Positions 1-11,463 of a stretch of 64,000 nucleotides of DNA are shown in pieces. The translations under genes were made by a program, and so were the position numbers. The notes beneath the pieces were generated by a model. That model was given only the letters and a program-made list of their open reading frames with translations. It was not told where the DNA came from and ran no database searches. Source of the DNA: Streptomyces sp. BK208 (GTDB lineage: Bacteria; Actinomycetota; Actinomycetes; Streptomycetales; Streptomycetaceae); the NCBI RefSeq assembly GCF_004364245.1, contig NZ_SOAV01000007.1, forward strand, positions 316,538 to 380,537, written 5' to 3'. Numbering within the stretch: position 1 is the stretch's first letter; the number at the start of each line of letters is the position of its first letter.

Positions 1-146
1 CGGCGGGGGCGCGGCCGGCCCCCACCGACGGTCGGCCGCGATACGACAGGAAGCGCCACCCCGCTCGGCGCACCCCGCGTCCCTCGCCTCCGCCCACTCG
101 GCCCACCCGAGCGGCACACCGACCGGTGGAGCCATACGCTCGGCTC

Positions 147-1253
147 ATGTCAGAGGTCTACGCGGCCCGCCGGACGCGCCTACGGGAACGCTGCAACGCG
201 GGCGGCAGCGCGGCGGCGCTCGTCTCCCGCCCCGCCAACGTGCGCTATCTCGCGGGCGCCGCCCCGCACGGCGCCGTGCTGCTGCTCGGCAGGACCGAGG
301 ACCTGCTGGTCTGCTCGGGCCCGCCGGACGACCGGCCCACGCAGGGCCGTCCCGACGAGTCGCTGCCGGTACGGACGCTGCCGGGACCGGGCGGAGATCC
401 GGCCGTCACGGCCACCGGGCTCGCCGCGGAACAGGGCGCCGAGTCCCTCGCCACGGAGGACCACCACCTTACCGTGGTCCGGCACCGGGCCATGGGCTCG
501 GTCGCGCCCCGGCTGCGTCTGACCGACCTCGGACAGGCCGTCGAACAGCTCCGGGTGGTCAAGGACGAGGAGGAGATCTCCTGCCTGCGCATCGGCGCCG
601 AGATCGCCGACCAGGCCCTCGGCGAACTGCTGGAATCCATCCTGGTCGGCCGTACCGAACGGCACCTCGCCCTGGAGCTGGAGCGCCGCCTCGTCGACCA
701 CGGCGCCGACGGCCCCGCCTTCCCCACCTCCGTGGGCACCGGCCCCCACTCGGGGCGCCGCGGCCACCGGCCCACCGACCGGCGGGTGGAGGAGGGCGAC
801 TTCCTCTCCGTGTGCCTGGGCGCGACGTACCGCGGTTACCGCTGCGAGATCGGCCGCACGTTCGTGATCGGCACCTCGCCGGCCGACTGGCAGATCGAGC
901 TGTACGACCTCGTCTTCTCCGCCCAACGGGCCGGGCGTGAGGCCCTCGTACCCGGTGCCGCCTGCCGCGATGTGGACCGCGCCGCCCGCCAGGCGCTGGA
1001 CTCGGCGGGGTACGCGGAGAACCTTCCGGCACTCACCGGTCACGGGGTCGGACTCGAAATCGACGAGGACCCGCAATTGGCCCCCGCGGCCATGGGTAAA
1101 CTGGACGCTTGTGTGCCGGTCACCGTCGAACCGGGGGTCCACCTCCCGGGCCGGGGCGGGGTCCGGATCGATGACACGCTCGTCGTGCGCCCCGAGGCGG
1201 ACGGCGGACCCGAGCTACTCACCATCACGACCAAGGAGCTGCTCGCGCTCTAG
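147..1253 (+). CDS. M24-family (Xaa-Pro aminopeptidase-like) protein with altered metal site
   Basis: This encodes about 368 residues with an N-terminal creatinase-like domain and a C-terminal pita-bread domain, as in Xaa-Pro peptidases. The ATG at 147 is preferred over an in-frame GTG at 126. The C-terminal part has the usual landmarks: GHGVGLEI with the ligand histidine, and VEPGV with a ligand glutamate. Other positions that normally bind the two metal ions differ. The first Asp of the D-x-G-A segment is Cys (VCLGA), the second Asp is Glu (CEIGRTF), the His after GLEI is Asp (GLEIDEDP), and the final RIED is RIDD. Peptidase activity may therefore be reduced or changed. It lies 63 bases upstream of efp on the same strand, the usual M24-efp neighbourhood in actinobacteria. 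Family call is firm; enzymatic activity is uncertain. Confidence 0.85.
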   Translation: MSEVYAARRTRLRERCNAGGSAAALVSRPANVRYLAGAAPHGAVLLLGRTEDLLVCSGPPDDRPTQGRPDESLPVRTLPGPGGDPAVTATGLAAEQGAESLATEDHHLTVVRHRAMGSVAPRLRLTDLGQAVEQLRVVKDEEEISCLRIGAEIADQALGELLESILVGRTERHLALELERRLVDHGADGPAFPTSVGTGPHSGRRGHRPTDRRVEEGDFLSVCLGATYRGYRCEIGRTFVIGTSPADWQIELYDLVFSAQRAGREALVPGAACRDVDRAARQALDSAGYAENLPALTGHGVGLEIDEDPQLAPAAMGKLDACVPVTVEPGVHLPGRGGVRIDDTLVVRPEADGGPELLTITTKELLAL

Positions 1254-1316
1254 CCTCGCGCTGTGCGTACGCTCCCGGGTCGTCCACGTCAGTCCAGTCC
1301 AGGAGATTCCGCAACC

Positions 1317-1883
1317 GTGGCTTCCACGAACGACCTCAAGAACGGCCTGGTGCTCAAGCTCGAAGGCGGCCAGCTCTGGTCCGTCGTCGAGTTCCAGCAC
1401 GTCAAGCCCGGCAAGGGCCCGGCCTTCGTGCGCACCAAGCTGAAGAACGTGCTTTCCGGCAAGGTGGTCGACAAGACCTTCAACGCCGGCGTCAAGGTCG
1501 AGACGGCCACTGTCGACAAGCGTGACATGCAGTTCTCCTACATGGACGGCGACTACTTCGTCTTCATGGACATGGAGACCTACGACCAGCTGATGATCGA
1601 CCGCAAGGTCGTCGGCGACGCCGCCAACTTCCTCATCGAGGGCTTCGAGGCGACCGTCGCGCAGCACGAGGGCGAGGTCCTCTTCGTCGAGCTGCCTGCC
1701 GCCGTCGAGCTGACCATCCAGGAGACCGAGCCGGGCGTCCAGGGCGACCGCTCCACGGGCGGCACCAAGCCGGCCACGCTGGAGACCGGTCACCAGATCA
1801 ACGTCCCGCTCTTCATCACCACCGGTGAGAAGATCAAGGTCGACACCCGCGACAGCAGCTACCTCGGCCGGGTGAACAGCTAA
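1317..1883 (+). CDS. efp: Translation elongation factor P
   Basis: EF-P binds between the P and E sites and rescues ribosomes stalled at consecutive prolines. The 188-residue product has the three beta-barrel domains and the conserved N-terminal loop KPGKGPA, with the tip lysine at about residue 33. A tip loop of the PGKGP form fits the actinobacterial EF-P type thought to work without lysine modification; this is inferred from the motif. The GTG at 1317 is chosen because AGGAG at 1301-1305 lies 11 bases upstream and the protein then begins VASTNDLKNG, the normal family start. nusB follows 2 bases after the stop, so the two are co-transcribed and probably coupled. Confidence 0.97.
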   Translation: MASTNDLKNGLVLKLEGGQLWSVVEFQHVKPGKGPAFVRTKLKNVLSGKVVDKTFNAGVKVETATVDKRDMQFSYMDGDYFVFMDMETYDQLMIDRKVVGDAANFLIEGFEATVAQHEGEVLFVELPAAVELTIQETEPGVQGDRSTGGTKPATLETGHQINVPLFITTGEKIKVDTRDSSYLGRVNS

Positions 1884-1885
1884 CC

Positions 1886-2314
1886 GTGGCTGCTCGCAAC
1901 ACGGCCCGCAAACGCGCCTTCCAGATCCTCTTCGAGGGCGATCAGCGCGGCGCCGACGTCCTGACGGTGCTCGCCGACTGGGTCCGGCACTCCCGGTCCG
2001 ACACCCGGCAGCCGCCGGTGAGCGAGTACACGATGGAGCTGGTCGAGGGCTACGCCGAGCGCGCCGCGCGCATCGACGAGCTGATCGCGCAGTACTCCGT
2101 GGACTGGACGCTCGACCGCATGCCGGTCGTCGACCGCAACATCCTGCGCCTGGGCGCGTACGAGCTGATCTGGGTCGACGCGACCCCGGACGCCGTCGTC
2201 CTGGACGAGATGGTGCAGTTGGCGAAGGAGTTCTCCACGGACGACTCGCCCGCGTTCGTCAACGGCCTGCTCGGTCGGCTGAAGGACCTGAAGCCCTCTC
2301 TGCGCCGCGAATAG
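1886..2314 (+). CDS. nusB: Transcription antitermination factor NusB
   Basis: NusB is a small all-helical RNA-binding protein that with NusE (S10) binds boxA in rRNA leaders to allow processive antitermination. The 142-residue product starts VAARNTARKRAFQILFEGDQ, the arginine-rich first helix typical of NusB. Near the C terminus it has LAKEFSTDDSPAFVNGLLG, another family hallmark. The GTG start sits 2 bases after the efp stop. The gene ends before a dispersed repeat and a long bidirectional hairpin that separates it from the convergent bldD gene. Length and motifs are complete. Confidence 0.96.
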   Translation: MAARNTARKRAFQILFEGDQRGADVLTVLADWVRHSRSDTRQPPVSEYTMELVEGYAERAARIDELIAQYSVDWTLDRMPVVDRNILRLGAYELIWVDATPDAVVLDEMVQLAKEFSTDDSPAFVNGLLGRLKDLKPSLRRE

Positions 2315-2363
2315 TCCGCAGGGTTTGCGGAGACGCGGCGCCGTAGGGGTGCGGTGGGAGAGC

Positions 2364-2440
2364 GGCTGCGGGTTGTCCGTGGCCGGTCGCGCCCACGGGG
2401 CGGTAGCCGCAAGGTCGGCGCAGCCCCGCGCCCCTTGCGG
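2364..2440. repeat. Dispersed Streptomyces intergenic repeat, copy 1
   Basis: This GC-rich stretch downstream of nusB includes GTCGCGCCCACGGGGCGG and CAGCCCCGCGCCCCTTGCGG. Its reverse complement lines up with 32250-32301, sharing AAGGGGCGCGGGGCTG, then GCGGCT, then CCGCCCCG followed by GGGCGCG in the same order. The same pattern is familiar from memory as a common repeat near gene ends in Streptomyces chromosomes. No ORF is supported here. Confidence 0.6.
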
Positions 2441-2465
2441 CGTCGCTCTCACGACATGCGAAAAA

Positions 2466-2513
2466 CCGCCGGGGTGGCCGGAACCGAACGAACGGTTCCG
2501 GCCACCCCGGCGG
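2466..2513. terminator. Bidirectional terminator between nusB and bldD
   Basis: A perfect 20-bp inverted repeat (arms 2466-2485 and 2494-2513) surrounds an 8-base loop. It is flanked by AAAAA on the left and a short T run (GTTT) on the right. It lies between two convergent genes, so it can stop transcription from both sides. Confidence 0.9.
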
Positions 2514-2539
2514 CACGTTTCTGCTGAAGCGGCGAAGGC

Positions 2540-3043
2540 TCAGAGCTCCTCGTGGGAGGCCACCGCGCGGCGCGCGTCCGCGTCCAGGACGCCCCAGCTG
2601 ATCAGCTGCTCGGTGAGGACGGAGGGCGACTGGTCGTAGATGACGGCGAGCGTGCGCAGGTCGTCCTGGCGGATCGAGAGCACCTTGCCGTTGTAGTCAC
2701 CGCGCTGCGACTGGATCGTGGCCGCGTACCGCTGGAGCGGGCCGGCCTTCTCGGCGGGCACGGTGGCCAGCCGCTCCAGGTCCAGGACCAGCTTCGGCGG
2801 CGGCTCGGCGGCTCCGCCCGGGGTGGTGCCCGGCAGCAGCTCCTGTACGGGGACGCCGTAGAAATCCGCCAGCTCGGCGAGGCGCTGCACGGTCACGGCA
2901 CGGTCACCGCGCTCGTACGAACCGACCACCACGGCCTTCCAGCGGCCCTGGGACTTCTCCTCGACACCGTGGAGGGAAAGGCCCTGCTGGGTGCGGATGG
3001 CCCGGAGCTTGGCCCCGAGCTGTTTGGCGTATTCGCTGGACAT
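2540..3043 (-). CDS. bldD: Developmental master regulator BldD (c-di-GMP-responsive repressor)
   Basis: BldD represses sporulation genes during vegetative growth, and its dimer is assembled by a tetramer of cyclic di-GMP. The 167-residue product has an N-terminal XRE-type helix-turn-helix (about residues 9-65, including LSLHGVEEKS and VVVGSYERGDR). The C-terminal domain carries both halves of the known c-di-GMP signature: R114-G-D116 and R125-Q-D-D128. The ligand-binding residues are therefore intact. The gene is read leftward, with its start at 3043, and converges on nusB. A BldD box overlaps its own promoter, which fits known autoregulation. Confidence 0.98.
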   Translation of the reverse strand: MSSEYAKQLGAKLRAIRTQQGLSLHGVEEKSQGRWKAVVVGSYERGDRAVTVQRLAELADFYGVPVQELLPGTTPGGAAEPPPKLVLDLERLATVPAEKAGPLQRYAATIQSQRGDYNGKVLSIRQDDLRTLAVIYDQSPSVLTEQLISWGVLDADARRAVASHEEL

Positions 3044-3112
3044 ATGGCTCCCCGGACAAGGTGTCGACGCGGCAGGCTCTGATGTCGGCCGCGCGGCTGG
3101 TAACTCACTGTG

Positions 3113-3142
3113 AGGTTACGCAGCGTTACTCTCCTGCGTCAA
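3113..3142 (-). promoter_or_regulatory. bldD promoter overlapped by a BldD box
   Basis: On the minus strand TTGACG (3142-3137) and TAACCT (3118-3113) are 18 bp apart and form a plausible -35/-10 pair for bldD. The sequence at 3115-3129, GTTACGCAGCGTTAC on the plus strand, matches the published BldD consensus nTnACnCwGnGTnAn at every fixed position. It sits over the spacer and -10, as expected for autorepression. Confidence 0.8.
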
Positions 3143-3292
3143 GCCGAATGGTCCGCACCGACGCTTCCGTGGTATTCGCTCTCCGTTGCTCCGAACGGGT
3201 GGCCGCAGTGCGGCGAAAGAGTGACGTGGGGGTGTGAGGGGGGTCGCCCGACCCGGTCCTGCGGGCCTGGTAGCGTAGGTGGCGCATATCCG

Positions 3293-3335
3293 ACGTCCTT
3301 TAAGGTCCGTCCCGTGAGGCGGAGAAGGGGGTCCG
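3293..3335 (+). promoter_or_regulatory. PyrR-binding RNA element in the pyr leader
   Basis: The leader of pyrR contains TCCTTTAAGGTCCG followed by GTGAGGCGGAGAAGG, which resembles the PyrR binding loop (AGAGAGGCUGAGAAGG-like) of pyr mRNAs. It ends only a few bases before the pyrR ATG at 3342, and the GGAGAAGGGGG part contains the ribosome binding site. PyrR bound with UMP would block translation start, as described for Mycobacterium, rather than act on a terminator. No terminator hairpin was seen here. Confidence 0.75.
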
Positions 3336-3341
3336 TTTCGT

Positions 3342-3971
3342 ATGGACAAGCAACAAGGCAAGCAGCAGGACAGGCTCAGCGACGCGCAGAGCGACGGGCA
3401 GTCGGGCGCGCAGTCCGAGGCCCGGCCCGTGCTGGAAGGGCCCGACATCGCGCGGGTGCTGACCCGCATCGCCCACGAGATCGTCGAACGCGCCAAGGGC
3501 GCCGACGACGTGGTGCTCCTCGGCATCCCGACCCGCGGCGTCTTCCTCGCCCGGCGGCTCGCCGACAAGCTGGAGCAGATCACCGAGCGCAAGATGCCGG
3601 TCGGCTCGCTCGACATCACCATGTACCGCGACGACCTGCGGATGCATCCCCCGCGCGCCCTGGCCCGCACCGAGATCCCCGGTGACGGCATCGACGGCCG
3701 CCTCGTCGTCCTCGTCGACGACGTGCTCTTCTCCGGCCGCACCATCCGCGCCGCCCTCGACGCGCTCAACGACATCGGCCGCCCGCGCGCCGTGCAGCTC
3801 GCCGTCCTCGTCGACCGCGGCCACCGCGAGCTGCCCATCCGCGCCGACTACGTCGGCAAGAACCTCCCCACGTCGCTGCGGGAAGCGGTCAAGGTCCAGC
3901 TCGCCGAGGAGGACGGTCGCGACACCGTGCTGCTCGGCGTCAAGCCGGACGTCCCGGGCGCCCACCCGTAA
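3342..3971 (+). CDS. pyrR: Bifunctional pyr operon regulator / uracil phosphoribosyltransferase
   Basis: PyrR binds pyr mRNA in response to UMP and can make UMP from uracil and PRPP. The product has 209 residues. A hydrophilic, Gln-rich extension of about 25 residues comes before the phosphoribosyltransferase fold. The PRPP-binding motif VVLVDDVLFSGRT is present, as is LDITMYRDDL, a PyrR hallmark. It is the first gene of the pyr operon and its ribosome binding site lies inside a PyrR-binding RNA element, so it likely represses itself and the operon. A 123-base gap separates it from pyrB. Confidence 0.96.
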   Translation: MDKQQGKQQDRLSDAQSDGQSGAQSEARPVLEGPDIARVLTRIAHEIVERAKGADDVVLLGIPTRGVFLARRLADKLEQITERKMPVGSLDITMYRDDLRMHPPRALARTEIPGDGIDGRLVVLVDDVLFSGRTIRAALDALNDIGRPRAVQLAVLVDRGHRELPIRADYVGKNLPTSLREAVKVQLAEEDGRDTVLLGVKPDVPGAHP

Positions 3972-4094
3972 CACCCCGCGTACGCGCCCACCCGCGCCGT
4001 ACGTCCGCTCGGCGCGCCCCCGCACGCGCCCGGGCGCGCCCGGGCGCCCGAATTATCCCGCTCTTCCGCATGACTCGCCTACGGAGCCTGACAG

Positions 4095-5075
4095 ATGCAG
4101 CGTCATCTCATCTCGGCCGCCGACCTCACCCGCGACGACGCCGTCCTGATCCTCGACACCGCCGAGGAGATGGCCCGGGTCGCGGACCGGCCGATCAAGA
4201 AACTGCCCACCCTGCGCGGCCGTACCGTCGTCAACCTCTTCTTCGAGGACTCCACCCGGACCCGGATCTCCTTCGAGGCCGCCGAGAAGCGGCTGTCGGC
4301 GGACGTCATCAACTTCACCGCCAAGGGTTCCAGCGTCTCCAAGGGCGAGTCGCTCAAGGACACCGCGCAGACGCTGGAGGCCATGGGCGTCGACGCCGTC
4401 GTCATCCGGCACGGCGCCTCCGGCGCGCCCTACCGCCTGGCCACCTCCGGGTGGATCGACGCCCACGTCATCAACGCGGGCGACGGCACCCACCAGCACC
4501 CCACCCAGGCCCTGCTGGACGCCTTCACCATGCGCCGGCGCCTGGTCGGCCCCGACGCCGGGCTCGGCAAGGACCTCGACGGCCGCCGCGTCACCCTGGT
4601 CGGCGACATCCTGCACAGCCGCGTGGCCCGCTCCAACGTCGACCTGCTGCACACTCTCGGTGCCGAGGTCACCCTGGTCGCGCCGCCCACGCTGCTGCCG
4701 GTCGGCGTCGAGACCTGGCCCTGCGAGGTCTCCTACGACCTCGACTCGACGCTGACCAAGTCCGACGCGGTGATGCTGCTGCGCGTGCAGCGCGAGCGCA
4801 TGAACGCCGCCTTCTTCCCGACCGAGCGCGAGTACTCCCGCCGCTACGGCCTCGACGGCGACCGCATGGCCAAGATGCCCGACCACGCCATCGTGATGCA
4901 CCCCGGCCCGATGGTCCGCGGCATGGAGATCACCGCCGAGGTCGCCGACTCCGGCCGCTGCACCGTCGTCGAGCAGGTCACCAACGGCGTCTCCGTCCGG
5001 ATGGCCGTCCTCTACCTGCTGCTCGGCGGCGCCGAGCCCGCCGTGACCCACGCCCGCCCCACCGAGGAGAAGTAA
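4095..5075 (+). CDS. pyrB: Aspartate carbamoyltransferase catalytic subunit
   Basis: This enzyme joins carbamoyl phosphate and aspartate to N-carbamoylaspartate, the committed step of pyrimidine synthesis. The 326-residue product has the carbamoyl-phosphate motif FFEDSTRTRISFE, followed by KGSSVSKGESLKDT with the catalytic-loop lysine. HQHPTQALLD and MHPGPMVRG are also present. No regulatory pyrI gene is next to it, as is normal for actinobacteria. The ATG start is followed by the usual MQRHLISAADL. pyrC begins 4 bases after the stop. Confidence 0.97.
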   Translation: MQRHLISAADLTRDDAVLILDTAEEMARVADRPIKKLPTLRGRTVVNLFFEDSTRTRISFEAAEKRLSADVINFTAKGSSVSKGESLKDTAQTLEAMGVDAVVIRHGASGAPYRLATSGWIDAHVINAGDGTHQHPTQALLDAFTMRRRLVGPDAGLGKDLDGRRVTLVGDILHSRVARSNVDLLHTLGAEVTLVAPPTLLPVGVETWPCEVSYDLDSTLTKSDAVMLLRVQRERMNAAFFPTEREYSRRYGLDGDRMAKMPDHAIVMHPGPMVRGMEITAEVADSGRCTVVEQVTNGVSVRMAVLYLLLGGAEPAVTHARPTEEK

Positions 5076-5079
5076 GACG

Positions 5080-6366
5080 ATGAGCAAGACCCTGATCCGC
5101 GGTGCGAAGGTGCTCGGCGGCGAGCCGCAGGACGTCCTGATCGACGGCACCGTCGTCGAGGCGGTCGGCCGGGACCTGTCCGCCGAGGGCGCCGAGGTGG
5201 TCGAGGCCGGCGGCAAGGTGCTGCTGCCCGGCCTGGTCGACCTCCACACCCACCTGCGCGAGCCCGGCCGCGAGGACTCCGAGACCGTCCTCACCGGCAC
5301 CCGCGCCGCGGCGAGCGGCGGCTACACCAACGTGTTCGCCATGGCCAACACCTTCCCGGTCGCCGACACGGCCGGCGTCGTCGAGCAGGTCTGGCGGCTC
5401 GGCCAGGAGTCCGGCTACTGCGACGTGCAGCCCATCGGCGCCGTCACCGTCGGCCTGGAGGGTGCCAAGCTCGCCGAGCTGGGCGCCATGCACGAGTCCG
5501 CGGCCGGCGTCACCGTCTTCTCGGACGACGGCAAGTGCGTCCACGACGCCGTGATCATGCGGCGCGCCCTGGAGTACGTGAAGGCCTTCGGCGGCGTCGT
5601 CGCCCAGCACGCCCAGGAGCCCCGGCTCACCGAGGGCGCCCAGATGAACGAGGGCGTCGTCTCCGCCGAGCTGGGCCTGGGCGGCTGGCCCGCCGTCGCC
5701 GAGGAGTCGATCATCGCCCGGGACGTGCTGCTCGCCGAGCACGTCGGCTCCCGCGTCCACATCTGCCACCTGTCGACCGCCGGCAGCGTCGAGATCGTCC
5801 GATGGGCCAAGTCCCGCGGCATCGACGTCACCGCCGAGGTCACCCCGCACCACCTCCTCCTCACCGACGAGCTGGTCCGGTCGTACGACCCGGTCTACAA
5901 GGTCAACCCGCCGCTGCGCACCGAGCGTGACGTCATGGCGCTGCGCGAGGCGCTCGCCGACGGCACGATCGACATCGTCGCCACCGACCACGCCCCGCAC
6001 CCGCACGAGGACAAGGACTGCGAGTGGGCCGCCGCGGCCATGGGCATGGTCGGCCTGGAGACCGCGCTGTCGGTCGTGCAGGAGACCATGGTGGACACGG
6101 GCCTGCTGGACTGGGCCGGCGTCGCCGACCGGATGTCCGTCAAGCCCGCGCAGATCGGACAGGCCACCGGACACGGCCGTCCCGTCTCGGCTGGTGAGCC
6201 CGCCAACCTCACCCTCGTCGACACGGCATACCGTGGCCGGGTGGACCCCGCGGGCTTCGCCTCGCGCAGCCGCAACACCCCCTACGAGGGTCGTGAGCTG
6301 CCGGGCCGTGTGACGCACACGTGGCTGCGGGGCAAGGCCACGCTCGTCGACGGGAAGCTCACGTGA
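5080..6366 (+). CDS. pyrC: Dihydroorotase
   Basis: This zinc enzyme cyclises carbamoylaspartate to dihydroorotate. The 428-residue product is a class I (type III amidohydrolase) dihydroorotase. It carries the metal motif DLHTHLREPG, downstream histidines in HICHLST and TPHHLLL, and ATDHAPH with the catalytic aspartate. It starts 4 bases after pyrB, and its stop overlaps the GTG of the next gene (GTGA), so translation is coupled. Confidence 0.97.
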   Translation: MSKTLIRGAKVLGGEPQDVLIDGTVVEAVGRDLSAEGAEVVEAGGKVLLPGLVDLHTHLREPGREDSETVLTGTRAAASGGYTNVFAMANTFPVADTAGVVEQVWRLGQESGYCDVQPIGAVTVGLEGAKLAELGAMHESAAGVTVFSDDGKCVHDAVIMRRALEYVKAFGGVVAQHAQEPRLTEGAQMNEGVVSAELGLGGWPAVAEESIIARDVLLAEHVGSRVHICHLSTAGSVEIVRWAKSRGIDVTAEVTPHHLLLTDELVRSYDPVYKVNPPLRTERDVMALREALADGTIDIVATDHAPHPHEDKDCEWAAAAMGMVGLETALSVVQETMVDTGLLDWAGVADRMSVKPAQIGQATGHGRPVSAGEPANLTLVDTAYRGRVDPAGFASRSRNTPYEGRELPGRVTHTWLRGKATLVDGKLT

Positions 6367-6941
6367 CATTCGCAGCACCGGTAATCCTGCTGGCCGCCGA
6401 GAAGGAATCGGCGGAAGTGACCGACTGGGCCGCCCGCGTCGGCTGGGTCGTCGGCCTCGGCCTGTTCGTCGCGCTCGTCTACTGGCTGATGCGCGAGGGC
6501 TGGAAGTGGCGCGGCACGCTCCAGAGCGACCTGCCGGACCTCCCCACCGCGCCGGACGCGCCCGGCCGGGCCAGACTGACGATGAGCGGCCGCTACCACG
6601 GCTCCACCACCGCCGGACAGTGGCTCGACCGCATCGTGGCGCACGGCCTGGGCACCCGCAGCCGGGTCGAGCTCACGCTGACGGACGCGGGACTTGACGT
6701 GGTGCGCCCCGGCGCCGCCGACTTCTTCGTCCCCGTGGCGGCGCTGCGCGAGGCCCGGCTCGACAAGGGCATCGCCGGAAAGGTCCTCACCGAGGGCGGC
6801 CTGCTGGTCGTCACCTGGGCCCACGGCGACAAGCTGATCGACTCCGGCTTCCGCTCCGACCACGCGGCCGAGCACAGCGAGTGGGTCGACACCCTGAACG
6901 ACATGATCAACAACAAGACGGAAACGGAAGGCGCACGATGA
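6363..6941 (+). CDS. Membrane-anchored PH-like domain protein of the pyr operon
   Basis: The product has 192 residues. One hydrophobic segment near residues 25-42 (VGWVVGLGLFVALVYWLM) is followed by a soluble C-terminal beta-rich domain of the bacterial PH-like type. The GTG start at 6363 overlaps the pyrC stop, and its own stop overlaps the carA ATG (ATGA), so it is locked inside the pyr operon. A membrane protein between pyrC and carA is also found in Mycobacterium (Rv1382), so the position is conserved. No catalytic motif is visible. A role in anchoring or regulating pyrimidine synthesis is only a guess from context. Confidence 0.85.
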   Translation: MTFAAPVILLAAEKESAEVTDWAARVGWVVGLGLFVALVYWLMREGWKWRGTLQSDLPDLPTAPDAPGRARLTMSGRYHGSTTAGQWLDRIVAHGLGTRSRVELTLTDAGLDVVRPGAADFFVPVAALREARLDKGIAGKVLTEGGLLVVTWAHGDKLIDSGFRSDHAAEHSEWVDTLNDMINNKTETEGAR

Positions 6942-8072
6942 CGACCTCCACCAGGGGAGCCCACCGGACTCCCGCCGTACTCGTCCTGGAGGACGGCCGG
7001 ACCTTCCGCGGCCGTGCCTACGGGGCCGTGGGGGCCACGTTCGGCGAAGCCGTGTTCTCCACCGGCATGACCGGCTACCAGGAGACCCTCACCGACCCGT
7101 CGTACCACCGCCAGGTCGTCGTCATGACCGCCCCGCACGTCGGGAACACCGGCATCAACGACGAGGACATGGAGTCCAAGAAGATCTGGGTCTCCGGCTA
7201 CGTGGTGCGCGACCCCGCGCGCGTGCCCTCCAACTGGCGTTCGACGCGCACCCTCGACGAGGAGCTGGCCGCCCAGGGCGTCGTCGGCATCTCCGGCATC
7301 GACACCCGCGCCCTCACCCGCCACCTGCGCGAGCGCGGCGCCATGCGCGTCGGCATCTTCTCCGGCAACGCGCTGCCCGACGAGGGCACCATGCTCGCCG
7401 AGGTCCGGCAGGCCCCCGAGATGAGCGGCGCCGACCTCTCCGCCGAGGTCGCCACCACCGAGGCGTACGTCGTCCCGGCGATCGGGGACAAGAAGTTCAC
7501 CGTCGCCGCCGTCGACCTCGGCATCAAGGGCATGACCCCGCACCGCATGGCCGAGCGCGGCATCGAGGTGCACGTCCTGCCCGCCACGGCCACCGTCGAG
7601 GACGTCTACGCCGTCGAACCGGACGGCGTGTTCTTCTCCAACGGCCCCGGCGACCCCTCCACCGCCGACCACCCGGTCTCGGTCATGCGGGGCGTCCTGG
7701 AGCGCGGCACGCCGCTCTTCGGCATCTGCTTCGGCAACCAGATCCTGGGCCGCGCGCTCGGCTTCGGCACCTTCAAGCTGAAGTACGGCCACCGCGGCAT
7801 CAACCAGCCGGTGCAGGACCGTACGACCGGGAAGGTCGAGGTCACCGCGCACAACCACGGATTCGCCGTCGACGCCCCGCTCGACCAGGTCTCCGACACC
7901 CCCTACGGCCGTGCCGAGGTCTCCCACGTCTGCCTCAACGACAACGTGGTGGAGGGGCTCCAGCTCCTCGACCGGCCGGCTTTCAGCGTCCAGTACCACC
8001 CCGAAGCGGCAGCGGGCCCGCACGACGCCGCCTACCTGTTCGACCGCTTCGTGAACCTCATGGAGGGCCAGC

Positions 8073-8080
<8 letters not shown>
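6938..8080 (+). CDS. carA: Carbamoyl-phosphate synthase small subunit (glutaminase)
   Basis: CarA releases ammonia from glutamine and channels it to CarB. The 380-residue product has the N-terminal CPSase small-chain domain (TFGEAVFSTGMTGYQETLTDPSY). It also has a class I glutamine amidotransferase domain with the nucleophile cysteine in FGICFGNQ and the later HPE (QYHPEAAAG). The ATG at 6938 overlaps the preceding stop. The gene overlaps carB by 8 bases, a common arrangement that helps produce equal amounts of the subunits. Confidence 0.97.
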
Positions 8081-11381
<3,301 letters not shown>

Positions 11382-11382
11382 C

Positions 11383-11432
11383 GGCTCATGCAAGAGGGGG
11401 ACACCGGAACGGTGTCCCCCTCTTCATGAGCC
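11383..11432 (+). terminator. Hairpin between carB and pyrD
   Basis: The arms GGCTCATG-C-AAGAGGGGGACACC (11383-11405) and GGTGTCCCCCTCTTCATGAGCC (11411-11432) pair over 22 bp with one bulged C and a 5-base loop. It starts 2 bases after the carB stop and ends 31 bases before pyrD. There is no T run, as is usual in Streptomyces. It may partly stop transcription and separate pyrD-pyrF from the upstream part of the operon. Confidence 0.8.
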
Positions 11433-11463
11433 CCGAGCACCACAGAGGCTTCCCGAGGGACAC

